Below are positions 1-7,023 of a stretch of 22,176 bases of DNA, piece after piece (position 1 is the first letter of the stretch; each line of letters starts with the position of its first letter). This DNA is from DATLFS01 sp035540935 (lineage in GTDB: Bacteria; Actinomycetota; CADDZG01; WHSQ01): NCBI GenBank assembly GCA_035540935.1, contig DATLFS010000107.1:1-22176 (forward strand), given 5' to 3'. The notes beneath the pieces are model-generated. The model was given only the letters and a program-made list of their open reading frames with translations. It was not told where the DNA came from and made no database searches. The position numbers and the translations under genes were made by a program.

Positions 1-154
1 GGGAGCGCGCTTCGAGACCTGCTTCCCCCTCGGCGCGGTAGCGCGCGAGGAGCTTGTAGAGCCAGCTGCGATGCACCCCGTGGGCCTTCGCGAGCTCGCT
101 GATCGGCCGCCCGGTGCGGAGGTGGGTCTCCACCAGGAACCCGTCTTTGTCCAT
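1..154 (-). CDS. IS481-type transposase/integrase, N-terminal part (runs off window)
   Basis: A minus-strand reading frame opens with ATG at 154-152 after a purine-rich AGGGGGTG ribosome-binding site and stays open to the window edge (51 codons). The translation begins MDKDGFLVETHLRTGRPISE and continues through a helix-turn-helix (SELAKAHGVHRSWLYKLLARY) to an AEGEAGLEARS stretch. That is the usual start of IS481-family and related DDE integrases, in which the HTH binds the element ends. The DDE catalytic core would lie outside the window, so intactness cannot be judged. It is head-to-head with a second, truncated transposase of the same type starting at 441. A non-transposase HTH regulator is possible but less likely given that neighbour. 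Confidence 0.75.
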   Translation of the reverse strand, partial: MDKDGFLVETHLRTGRPISELAKAHGVHRSWLYKLLARYRAEGEAGLEARS

Positions 155-175
155 AGGAGCACCCCCTGTAGTCGG

Positions 176-236
176 TGTCTCCTATGTCTTGACACACCCC
201 CGCTCAGAACTGTCGCCTATGTCCTGAACTCATACA
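176..236. repeat. Two direct copies of a putative IS-end motif
   Basis: TGTCTCCTATGTCTTGACAC begins at 176 and TGTCGCCTATGTCCTGAAC at 211. The two share TGTC-N-CCTATGTC-N-TGA in the same orientation, 35 bp apart. They sit directly upstream of the minus-strand transposase start at 154. The motif resembles the terminal sequences that IS481-type elements often carry, so these are probably the outer end and a transposase-binding repeat of that element. The target-site boundary cannot be defined from this window. Confidence 0.45.
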
Positions 237-280
237 CGATCCGCTCCACTTTCGCGAAAAGGGATGCATGTGGAAGTTCG

Positions 281-375
281 GTACCTCTGTCCCACATTGG
301 CTCCGGCTCCTGTGTCCCACTTCTCGGCCCGGCTTCGGCTCCTGGGCGACACTGGCTCCGGCACCTGTGTCCCAC
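281..375. repeat. Degenerate tandem repeats ending in GTGTCCCAC
   Basis: Between the two transposase starts are four imperfect units whose right ends fall at about 295, 320, 350 and 375 (spacing 25, 30, 25 bp). The best two begin TGGCTCCGG at 298 and 353 and end CCTGTGTCCCACT. The first unit keeps only ACCTCTGTCCCAC and the third is the most degenerate (GGCTCCTGGGCGACAC). They lie 5' of the truncated transposase at 441 and may be its transposase-binding end repeats. No coding signal is seen here. Confidence 0.45.
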
Positions 376-440
376 TAATTCCACGTCCGTAGGCCCCTTC
401 TGCGTCATCACTTGGGCTCAGTCGAGCCGAGGAGGACGCC

Positions 441-725
441 GTGCCCCTGGTGGATCTGTCGATGGTTGAGCAGCGCTACGACGCCGTGAGAGAGGTGCTC
501 GACGGGGCGACCGTCAAAGACACCGCCAAGCGCGACGGGATCGGCCGAACGAGCCTTGATCACTGGTTGGTTCGCTATGCGACCGAGGGCCTGTCGGCGT
601 TGGCCGACCACAGCTCCAAGCCGGATCGTTGTCCGCATCAGATGACGCCCGAGGTCGAAGCTCGCGTCGTCGACATACCTTCATCCGGCGGATCGTGTCT
701 TCATGGGGCACGCTTCTCCCGATGA
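441..725 (+). pseudogene. Truncated IS481-type transposase (N-terminal HTH only)
   Basis: GTG at 441 follows a strong GAGGAGG ribosome-binding site. Residues 1 to about 78 look like the N-terminus of an IS481-family transposase: MPLVDLSMVEQRYDAVREVL, a helix-turn-helix (VKDTAKRDGIGRTSLDHWLVRY), then PHQMTPEVEARVVDI. After about position 676 the similarity stops and the frame runs 15 more codons of unrelated sequence to a TGA at 723-725. The whole DDE catalytic domain is missing, so it cannot transpose. Its stop overlaps the start of the MFS gene (ATGA at 722-725), so translation through this remnant could feed the transporter gene. Confidence 0.75.
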
Positions 726-1897
726 CGTACGGAAAACCCTCTTCGGCTCGCCCCGCGCTATGGATCCTCGCAGCGGCACTCGTTCTCGCCATGAGCACCT
801 GGTTCTCGGCATCCGCGGTCATCCCGCAGCTACGCTCGGAGTGGGCACTCACCGCGGGAACCGCGGCGTGGCTGACGATCGCGGTGCAGATCGGCTTCGT
901 GGCCGGTGCAATCATGTCGGCCACGTTGAACGTCGCCGACGTCCTGCCCGCGCGCATCGTCATCCTGGGCGGTGCCGTCGGAGCGGGTGCCGCGAACCTC
1001 ATGCTCCTGTGGGCGCCTGACGCGACGGTGGCGATCCCGGCACGCTTCTTGACCGGCTTCTTCCTGTCGGGTGTTTATCCGCCGGCGCTCAAGCTGATGG
1101 CTACCTGGTTCCGGACCGGCCGCGGCGTAGCACTCGGCATCCTCGTCGGCGCCCTCACGCTCGGGTCGGCGTTACCCCACCTCGTGAATGGAGCGGGGGG
1201 GCTCGACAGCGACGTCGTCATCGTGACGACGTCGGCCCTCACCTTTCTGGGCGGGATGCTGGCGACGAGGGTGCCGGTGGGGCCTTTCCCCTTTCCCCGC
1301 GCGGTCTTCGATCCGCGCCAGATCGCGACCGTCATGTCGAACCGGAACGTGCGCCTCGCCTCGTTCGGCTACTTCGGTCATATGTGGGAGCTCTACGCGA
1401 TGTGGACATGGTTCGTCGTCTTCTTCGCCGACGGCGTCGGTGCGCATCGCGCCGCTCCTTTCGCCGCCTTCGCCGCGATAGGAGTCGGCAGCCTCGGCTG
1501 TTGGGCAGGCGGAGTCCTCGGAGACCGCTGGGGTCGAGCGCGGACGACGATCGCCATGATGGCGGCTTCCGGCTCGTGCGCGCTCTTGATCGGTCACTTC
1601 GCGCGGGGTCCGCGGGCGTTGTTGCTGGCGGTCGCTCTGGTCTGGGGATTCACGGCCGTGGCCGACTCGGCGCAATTCTCGACTCTCGTCACCGAGCTCG
1701 CCGACCAGGCGTACGTGGGCACCGCGCTGACACTCCAGCTCGCGCTCGGCTTCACCCTCACGGTGGCGACGATCTGGCTGATCCCGCTGATCGAGCGCGC
1801 GGTGACGTGGCGGTGGGCGTTCGCACTACTCGCGCCCGGTCCCGCCCTGGGGGTCGTCGCGATGCTGCGCCTGAACCGTTTGGTCGGGGGGCGGTAG
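722..1897 (+). CDS. MFS transporter, substrate unknown
   Basis: This 391-residue protein is almost entirely hydrophobic helices and matches the major facilitator fold in length and pattern. The first helix carries MSTWFSASAVIPQL and is followed by LTAGTAAWLTIAVQIGF. The loop after the second helix pair holds PARFLTGFFLSGVYPPALK, then ATWFRTGRGVALGILVGALT. A GDRWGRART loop in the second half is the typical MFS Gly-Asp-Arg-x-Gly-Arg signature. I chose ATG 722 because homologous sequence begins there; the frame is open upstream to 629 but that part is in transposase debris. The gene has little ribosome-binding sequence of its own, and its start overlaps the stop of the truncated transposase. It acts in the cytoplasmic membrane; the transported compound cannot be told from sequence. 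Confidence 0.85.
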   Translation: MTYGKPSSARPALWILAAALVLAMSTWFSASAVIPQLRSEWALTAGTAAWLTIAVQIGFVAGAIMSATLNVADVLPARIVILGGAVGAGAANLMLLWAPDATVAIPARFLTGFFLSGVYPPALKLMATWFRTGRGVALGILVGALTLGSALPHLVNGAGGLDSDVVIVTTSALTFLGGMLATRVPVGPFPFPRAVFDPRQIATVMSNRNVRLASFGYFGHMWELYAMWTWFVVFFADGVGAHRAAPFAAFAAIGVGSLGCWAGGVLGDRWGRARTTIAMMAASGSCALLIGHFARGPRALLLAVALVWGFTAVADSAQFSTLVTELADQAYVGTALTLQLALGFTLTVATIWLIPLIERAVTWRWAFALLAPGPALGVVAMLRLNRLVGGR

Positions 1898-1972
1898 GGC
1901 GCCGGACGAAGGGGAATATAGGCAGGGTCCTCCGGTTGACGATGACGAGACCGACAGATCTAGGAGGAAAAC

Positions 1973-2296
1973 GTGGCGAACATGCAGGAGGTCGGCGACC
2001 ACGACTTCAACGAGGTCGTGCTGGCGGCCGATTCCCCCGTGATCGTGGACTTCTGGGCGGAATGGTGCGGTCCTTGCCGCTTGGTCTCACCCGAGCTCGA
2101 GAAGATCGCCGCCGAGTACGGCGACAAGGTGAAGATCGTGAAGCTCAACATCGACGAAGCGCCGTCGGTCGCCGCGAAATACGGGATCATGAGCATCCCC
2201 ACGATCGCTCTCTTCGTCGACGGCGACGTGAAGTCGCAGGTGGTGGGCGCAAGGCCCAAGGACGACATCGTTATGGGGCTCGGCCTGAACGCCTAG
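1973..2296 (+). CDS. trxA: Thioredoxin
   Basis: A 107-residue classical thioredoxin. It is a cytoplasmic dithiol oxidoreductase that reduces protein disulfides and is itself re-reduced by thioredoxin reductase. The WCGPC active site is at residues 31-35, preceded by IVDFWAE. The cis-proline loop SIPT is at residues 74-77, and LNIDEAP and a GDV turn follow the family pattern. GTG 1973 is preceded by a near-perfect AGGAGG at a good spacing; ATG three codons later lacks that spacing. It lies 75 bp after the MFS gene and may be co-transcribed with it. A GC-rich hairpin follows its stop. In mycobacteria trxC lies near the parB side of the origin; here the gene is on the gyrA side. Confidence 0.93.
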   Translation: MANMQEVGDHDFNEVVLAADSPVIVDFWAEWCGPCRLVSPELEKIAAEYGDKVKIVKLNIDEAPSVAAKYGIMSIPTIALFVDGDVKSQVVGARPKDDIVMGLGLNA

Positions 2297-2313
2297 GACC
2301 CTGGTTCCGCTTA

Positions 2314-2341
2314 CTCGGAGGCGGCTTCGGCCGCCTCCGAG
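2314..2341 (+). terminator. Hairpin after trxA
   Basis: A perfect 12-bp inverted repeat (CTCGGAGGCGGC / GCCGCCTCCGAG) closes on a TTCG tetraloop, 17 bp after the trxA stop. No T-tract follows, which is common for actinobacterial terminators. It would end the MFS-trxA transcript before the tRNA. Confidence 0.7.
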
Positions 2342-2384
2342 CGCGTCCGGGCATCGTCCCCACAGTAAGATGCGCCCTCTCGAA

Positions 2385-2459
<75 letters not shown>

Positions 2460-2464
2460 CGCCG

Positions 2465-3415
2465 CTACGCCGGAGCGCGATAGACCTGCGCGTTCGCGGC
2501 CTCGTCCCTCCCCGGCTCCGTGAGCCACACCGTGACGCGGCACTGAGGATCGCCGACCGCGATCCGCTCCTCGAGCTGAACCGCACTCTCGCCTGCGTTG
2601 CGCGCGGCGATGCCGCCGAAGACGCTCGACGTCATCCGGCAGAGAGCGGGCGCCCTCTTCACGATGTCGCCGAACGGGCAGCGAGTGTTCTCCAGCACGA
2701 TCTTCTCGTCATCCGCCTCGACCACGTAGAAGTCACCCTCGATCGCGTGCTTGAGACGCACCAGCAGATCGGCCATCTGGTCGCGCGTCAGGCGGCCGGT
2801 GATGTCGCGGGCGCGGCGGTATTCCTCCTCCATCCGTCCGCCCACGCCGAGCCCGACCCTAGTCACCGCGGCCTCCGCCGCACGCGGTCCGTGTTGCAGC
2901 TCGAGGGTCTGCGCAAGCTCGACGACGAGGGCACGCAGGAACGACTCTTTGCCGAAGGTCCCGTCCGGCAGAGCCTCTTCCGGCGCGGGCAGAGAGGCGT
3001 CGTTCGGCGGGTGCGGTGTGATGTCCTCTTCCTGCCGCCGGGCGAGTGGAAGGACGGCCTCGACCCGCGTGCCACCGGCTTTCTTGTGTGCCGTCCTTAG
3101 GCCGCGGCTCACTTGAGACACGAGGAAGAGCCCGCGTTGTCCTTCACTCAGCAGGTCGGGTGACTGGATATCGTCGAGTGAGAACCCGCGACCGAGATCG
3201 TGCACGGTGAGGACCGGATGCTCTCCGCTCCACTCGACCGAGACCCACACCGGGCCGGACGCGTGTCGTACCGCGTTCCCCACCAGCTCCTCGAAGATGA
3301 GCTGGCTCTCGAATAGATCCGCGTCGTCGGAGGCGTGCCTCGTGAGATAGGCGAGTAGCTCATCGCGCAGAGCGCGGAAAGCCTGCTCGTCGGATGAGTC
3401 GAAATACCAGTCCAC
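2465..3415 (-). CDS. GHKL ATPase (RsbW-like) with cysteine-containing C-terminal output domain
   Basis: 316 residues in two parts. Residues 1 to about 125 form a histidine-kinase-like ATPase of the anti-sigma/RsbW type: N-box FEELVGNAVRHA (41-52), G1 box HDLGRGF (72-78), and G2-like RGLFLVSQVSRGL (94-106). A variable linker (126-155) leads to a C-terminal domain containing RCPFGDIVKRAPALCRM and VFGGIAARNAG, with cysteines at 246, 259 and 292. This resembles what is annotated as 'methanogen output domain 1' or V4R-like regions; that name is from memory and not verified. No phospho-acceptor histidine domain is visible, so a switch or anti-sigma role is more likely than a classical sensor kinase. 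The GTG start at 3415 has an AGAAGGGGG ribosome-binding site. It lies 65 bp after the OpuC operon on the same strand. Confidence 0.72.
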   Translation of the reverse strand: MDWYFDSSDEQAFRALRDELLAYLTRHASDDADLFESQLIFEELVGNAVRHASGPVWVSVEWSGEHPVLTVHDLGRGFSLDDIQSPDLLSEGQRGLFLVSQVSRGLRTAHKKAGGTRVEAVLPLARRQEEDITPHPPNDASLPAPEEALPDGTFGKESFLRALVVELAQTLELQHGPRAAEAAVTRVGLGVGGRMEEEYRRARDITGRLTRDQMADLLVRLKHAIEGDFYVVEADDEKIVLENTRCPFGDIVKRAPALCRMTSSVFGGIAARNAGESAVQLEERIAVGDPQCRVTVWLTEPGRDEAANAQVYRAPA

Positions 3416-3442
3416 GCCGCCCCCTTCTGTAGGAGCACGGTA

Positions 3443-3472
3443 CCCCCCCTGGCCGCTACAGCCAAGGGGGAT
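3443..3472 (-). terminator. Hairpin between the OpuC operon and the GHKL gene
   Basis: CCCCCCTGGC at 3444-3453 pairs with GCCAAGGGGG at 3461-3470 (one mismatch in ten) around a 7-nt loop, starting 9 bp past the binding-protein stop on the minus strand. It lacks a T-tract. It could end, or attenuate, transcription of the OpuC operon before the GHKL gene. Confidence 0.55.
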
Positions 3473-3480
3473 ACCAGGGG

Positions 3481-4446
3481 CTATTCGGCGGGCTCGGCCA
3501 GATCGCTCACCCGGGCGAGGCCGTAGCGGTCGGCGGTCTCCTTCGTCACGACGAACGCGTTGGTGTCGTTCGCATCCGACGATTCCAGAAGAACGAGGTC
3601 TCTCTCCTCCAACAGCGGTTCGAGCTCGCCGCGGATCTGCTGCGGGTCACCCGAGGCCTCCGCCTCTGGGTCGAGGAACAGCAGCAATGAGCCGAGGTAT
3701 TCAGGGGCGACGTCGACCTCGCCCGACTCCAGAGCGGGCTGAAGGATCTCACGGGATCCGACATCCTTGCGGTCGACATCGAAGCCGGCTTCACGCAGGA
3801 CCTGCGCGTACATCTCCGCCACTATCTGGTTCTCGGCGAACTGCACGGAGCCCACCGTGATCTTCCCGGAGCCCTGGGCGTCGCCGCCCGAGATGCCCTG
3901 CTCGCTGAGGAAGTCTTTCGCCACCTCCGCCGGTGTCTCGTTGTCGATCTCGACGCGGCCGTTGAGGCGGGTCATCGTCTCGGTGTCGAGCGCCGCGCTC
4001 ACCTGGTCGAGGAGCGTCGTGACCTCCTCGTCCGCGACCTCCGAGCGCACGACGGGGGTGATGTTCTCCGCCGTCTGAAGGCCACGATCGTCCTCGAGCA
4101 CCACCCAACCCCTGTCGGCGATGACGCTCGACGTGGAGAACAGGAGCCCGACGTCGATACGGCCGCTCTCGAGCGCCTTGACGGTCAGCGGACCGCCCAC
4201 GTCGAGCGGCTGGAACGACCTGAACTCGATGCCGTAGGTCTCCTTGAGCCCAGGCAGACAGAACGGGCGCTCCGGGCACTCGGGCGGACCGCCGAGAACC
4301 AGCTGCGAGGCGACCGAGGCGCCGGATCCCTCGTCCCCGCCTCCGCCTTCGTCTCCACCGTCGCCCACACCCGACCCGCACGCGCCTAGCGTCACCGCCA
4401 GCGCGAGCGCGGCCGCCCCATGGGCGAGCCTGCGAAACCTCCGCAT
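3481..4446 (-). CDS. OpuC/ProX-type compatible-solute-binding lipoprotein, circularly permuted
   Basis: 321-residue lipoprotein that should bind a quaternary amine such as glycine betaine or choline for the adjacent ABC transporter. ATG 4446 follows GGAGGGAG. A basic N-terminus and hydrophobic stretch end in lipobox LGAC (Cys23), then a Gly/Asp/Glu-rich linker. Residues 48-185 correspond to the usual C-terminal half of the family (LVLGGPPECPERPFCLPGL, TYGIEF, VVLEDDRGLQ, DTETMTRLN, EVAKDFL). Residues 195-321 correspond to the usual N-terminal half (KITVGSVQFAENQIVAEMYA, GSREILQPALESGEVDV, NAFVVTKETADRYGL, VSDLA). The halves are therefore swapped relative to OpuCC/ProX, joined by SGGDAQGSG, which looks like a post-lipobox linker. 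Total length equals a normal single-copy protein. It is the last gene of the operon, 55 bp after the permease gene. Confidence 0.88.
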   Translation of the reverse strand: MRRFRRLAHGAAALALAVTLGACGSGVGDGGDEGGGGDEGSGASVASQLVLGGPPECPERPFCLPGLKETYGIEFRSFQPLDVGGPLTVKALESGRIDVGLLFSTSSVIADRGWVVLEDDRGLQTAENITPVVRSEVADEEVTTLLDQVSAALDTETMTRLNGRVEIDNETPAEVAKDFLSEQGISGGDAQGSGKITVGSVQFAENQIVAEMYAQVLREAGFDVDRKDVGSREILQPALESGEVDVAPEYLGSLLLFLDPEAEASGDPQQIRGELEPLLEERDLVLLESSDANDTNAFVVTKETADRYGLARVSDLAEPAE

Positions 4447-4501
4447 GGGTCTTCTCCCTCCGTTGCCTGCAGGGGCGTTCTGCCCCCGATCCTGCCGAAC
4501 C

Positions 4502-5230
4502 CTAACGCCGGGAACGACGTGCACTGCGGTCAAGCAGGCGACGCCGAGGCCCGGCTCGTCGAGCGGCCCTGGGGGACGTGACCCGCTCGGCAACCGAGAA
4601 GAGGACCTCGGTCGCGATCGCCAGCAACGCGATGAGCATGGCGCCTGCGAGCAGCAGATCCTCGGCCCGAAGGGCGAAGCCGTCGACGATGATCCGACCC
4701 ACGCCGCCGCCCCCGGGGATCCCCCAGAGAGTCGCGGTGGCGATCGACTGCACCGCGGCGATGCGCAAGCCGCTCACCACGATCGGTGCGGCCAGAGGGA
4801 CCTCCACGCGCTGCAGGACGTGACGCGAAGTCATGCCCATGCCTCGCGCTGCCTCGACCACGCTGGCGTCGACGCCTTTGATGCCCACGTAGGTGTTGAT
4901 GAGGATCGGCGGCACTGACAACAGCACCAGCGCGATGAACGTCGCCCAGTAGCCGATGTGTCCCGGCCAACCGAGCGTCGGCCCGAACAAGATCCCGAGC
5001 ACGCCGAACGAGGGCACGGCACGGCCGAGGTTCCCGACGGTCACGGCCACGACCTCGAACCGGCGCCGGTGACCGATGAACAGGCCGACGGGCAGGGCGA
5101 TGACCGCTGCGACCGCGACCGCCTGGTAGGAGATGAGGACGTGCTCGACGACGCGAGCATCAATCCCCGTCGGGCCGCCGTAGCGCTCTGGATCGGTGAG
5201 GAAGCGCAGCGCCTCTCCGAGAACCCCCAT
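4502..5230 (-). CDS. Quaternary-amine ABC transporter permease (OpuCD/ProW-like)
   Basis: 242-residue integral membrane permease, one of two in this importer. It has a short N-terminal segment and about five to six hydrophobic helices, starting around VLISYQAVAVAAVIALPVGL. The EAA loop that contacts the ATPase reads EAARGMGMTSRHVLQRVEVP. The motifs AVPSFGVLGI, PPILINTYVGIKGVD and TATLWGIPGGGGVG are typical of the OpuCB/OpuCD family. ATG 5230 shares its A with the TGA of the upstream permease (TGATG), so translation is probably coupled. The reading frame extends open upstream to 5905, but that part is a shadow of the previous gene. The last 20 residues are Arg-rich and probably cytoplasmic. 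Confidence 0.88.
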   Translation of the reverse strand: MGVLGEALRFLTDPERYGGPTGIDARVVEHVLISYQAVAVAAVIALPVGLFIGHRRRFEVVAVTVGNLGRAVPSFGVLGILFGPTLGWPGHIGYWATFIALVLLSVPPILINTYVGIKGVDASVVEAARGMGMTSRHVLQRVEVPLAAPIVVSGLRIAAVQSIATATLWGIPGGGGVGRIIVDGFALRAEDLLLAGAMLIALLAIATEVLFSVAERVTSPRAARRAGPRRRLLDRSARRSRR

Positions 5231-5874
5231 CACGCGGTCCTTTCGCTCCGGCGCGTCGACCACGGCGCGACGCGCCGCTCCGCCGCAAGCAGCACGGCGT
5301 CGAGAACGAGCGCGATCAGAAGGGACAGCAGTCCGCCGAACGCAGCCCGGGATGCATCGAGCCGCACGATCCCCTCCAGGATGAACGCGCCGACGCCGCC
5401 GTAGGTGATCAGCGATGTCACCGTGACGAGACCGACGACGGTCACGGTCGCAAGGCGGATGCCGGCGAAGATCACGGGAAGCGCTAGCGGCACCTCGACC
5501 CTCCAAAGCAGCTCCCGCTCGGAGAGACCCATCCCTCGCGCCGCCTCTCTCGCGTCCGCCGGCACGGAGTCGAGTCCGGCAACGATGTTGCGGATCAGGA
5601 TCAGCAGTGTGTAGGAGACGAGTCCGATCTCGGCCGTCAGCATCGAGAGCCCCGTGTAGGGGGTCAGGAAGGCGAAGAGCGCCAGGCTGGGGATCGTGTA
5701 GAGGAGCCCGGTCACCCCGGCGATCGGGGCGTACACGCGTCGGTGGCGGAACGCGTAGACGGCAAGCGGGAAAGCGATCAGAAGCCCCACCAAGATCGCT
5801 ATCGCCGTCAGGTTGAGGTGCTCGAGGAGCTTCGCCGCGACCCTGCCGCCTTCGTTCCGGATCAGGTCGAGCAT
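5230..5874 (-). CDS. Quaternary-amine ABC transporter permease (OpuCB-like)
   Basis: 214-residue integral membrane permease. Helices include LNLTAIAILVGLLIAFPLAV and TGLLYTIPSLALFAFLTPY, where the TIPSLALF motif is diagnostic of this permease family. The EAA loop EAARGMGLSERELLWRVEVP (about 110-129) is in the expected place. TSLITYGGVGAFILEGI near the end matches the sister permease's WGIPGGGGVGRIIVDG. Its ATG shares one base with the TGA of the ATPase gene (TGATG). With the gene below it forms a heterodimeric membrane channel. Confidence 0.9.
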   Translation of the reverse strand: MLDLIRNEGGRVAAKLLEHLNLTAIAILVGLLIAFPLAVYAFRHRRVYAPIAGVTGLLYTIPSLALFAFLTPYTGLSMLTAEIGLVSYTLLILIRNIVAGLDSVPADAREAARGMGLSERELLWRVEVPLALPVIFAGIRLATVTVVGLVTVTSLITYGGVGAFILEGIVRLDASRAAFGGLLSLLIALVLDAVLLAAERRVAPWSTRRSERTA

Positions 5875-7013
5875 CAGGCGGTGATGTCGCGAGAGATGCG
5901 TTCAACGGAGAGAACGCCGAGGTAACGATCGTTCTCGTCCGCCACGACCGCCACCCGCGTCCGCGACGTCACGATCGAGTCGAGCGCGTGCCGCAATGAC
6001 GAAGCTGGGGTGACATATGCGGAGAACCTCTTGGGCTCGACCTCGCTCACGACCTCGACGTCGGCCAGCATGTGGCGGTCTACCCAACCCTGCAGAGCTC
6101 CGGTCGTGTCGATCACGGTGCACCACGACGAGCCGTGTCGCTGCATCTCCTCCAGTGCCTCTTCCACCGTCGCAGAAACGCTGATCACCGGCCCATCCTC
6201 GATCTCCACATCGGCAACGCGTACGAGCGACAACCGCTTGAGGCCGCGCTCGGCGCCGATGAATCGTTGGACGAACTCCCCTGCGGGGTCCCGCAGTATC
6301 GACTGCGGTGAGTCGTACTGCTCGAGTTTGCCGCCGACATTCATCACCGCCACGCGATCCGACATCTTGATCGCCTCATCGATGTCGTGCGTCACGAAGA
6401 CGACGGTCTTCTGGAGTCGCTTCTGGATGTCGAGGAACTGGTCCTGGAGACGGACCCTGACGATCGGATCGACCGCGCCGAACGGCTCGTCCATCAGCAT
6501 GACGGGCGGGTCCGCCGCCAGTGCTCGCGCAACGCCCACACGTTGACGCTGTCCGCCCGAGAGCTCGGCCGGATAGCGACTCAGCATCGCGCTGTCGAGT
6601 TGGAAGATATCGACGAGCTCCCGCGTGCGGGTGCGGATCCGATCATGCTCCCACCCCAACAGCCGCGGAACGGTGGCGATGTTGTCCTCGACGGTTCGGT
6701 GCGGCATCAGGCCGACGTTCTGGATCACGTAGCCGATCCCGCGTCGCAGTTGCACCGGATCCTGCTCCAGCACGTCGACCCCGTCGACCACGATCGACCC
6801 ACTCGTCGGCTCGATGAGCCGGTTGATCATCTTGAGAGTCGTGGTCTTGCCACAACCCGAAGGTCCCACTAGAGCGACCGTCTCGCCCGCGCGCACCTCC
6901 ATCGTCAGGTCGGCGACGGCAGCGTCCGCAACGCCCGGATATCGCTTCGACACCCCATCCAGAGCGATCATCACGCGGGCGTCGTCTGAGATGTTCCGCG
7001 TGTCGTCGCGCAC
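5874..7013 (-). CDS. Quaternary-amine ABC transporter ATPase with CBS domains (OpuCA-like)
   Basis: 379-residue ATPase powering uptake of a compatible solute. Walker A GPSGCGKTT is at 50-58, Q-loop VIQN at 96-99, signature LSGGQRQR at 151-158, Walker B VMLMDEP at 171-177 and switch histidine H209 in VTHD. Residues 260-379 form a tandem CBS-like region (VSATVEEALEEMQ, VAVVADENDRYLGVL), which in OpuA/OpuC ATPases senses ionic strength or nucleotides. GTG 7013 lies 10 bp after the DUF3566 stop and has no clear ribosome-binding site; ATG 6971 (residue 15) is a possible alternative that keeps the whole ATPase. First gene of the transporter operon. Confidence 0.9.
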   Translation of the reverse strand: MRDDTRNISDDARVMIALDGVSKRYPGVADAAVADLTMEVRAGETVALVGPSGCGKTTTLKMINRLIEPTSGSIVVDGVDVLEQDPVQLRRGIGYVIQNVGLMPHRTVEDNIATVPRLLGWEHDRIRTRTRELVDIFQLDSAMLSRYPAELSGGQRQRVGVARALAADPPVMLMDEPFGAVDPIVRVRLQDQFLDIQKRLQKTVVFVTHDIDEAIKMSDRVAVMNVGGKLEQYDSPQSILRDPAGEFVQRFIGAERGLKRLSLVRVADVEIEDGPVISVSATVEEALEEMQRHGSSWCTVIDTTGALQGWVDRHMLADVEVVSEVEPKRFSAYVTPASSLRHALDSIVTSRTRVAVVADENDRYLGVLSVERISRDITA

Positions 7014-7023
7014 GAGGTGGAGC

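Noticed and set aside
1936..1963. TTGACG as a -35 box of a trxA promoter
   Set aside because: The matching -10 would fall on the ribosome-binding site, leaving no leader for a gene that clearly uses one.
5231..5905. Upstream part of the long open frame of the second permease
   Set aside because: It overlaps the well-supported first permease in another frame; permease features begin only at ATG 5230.
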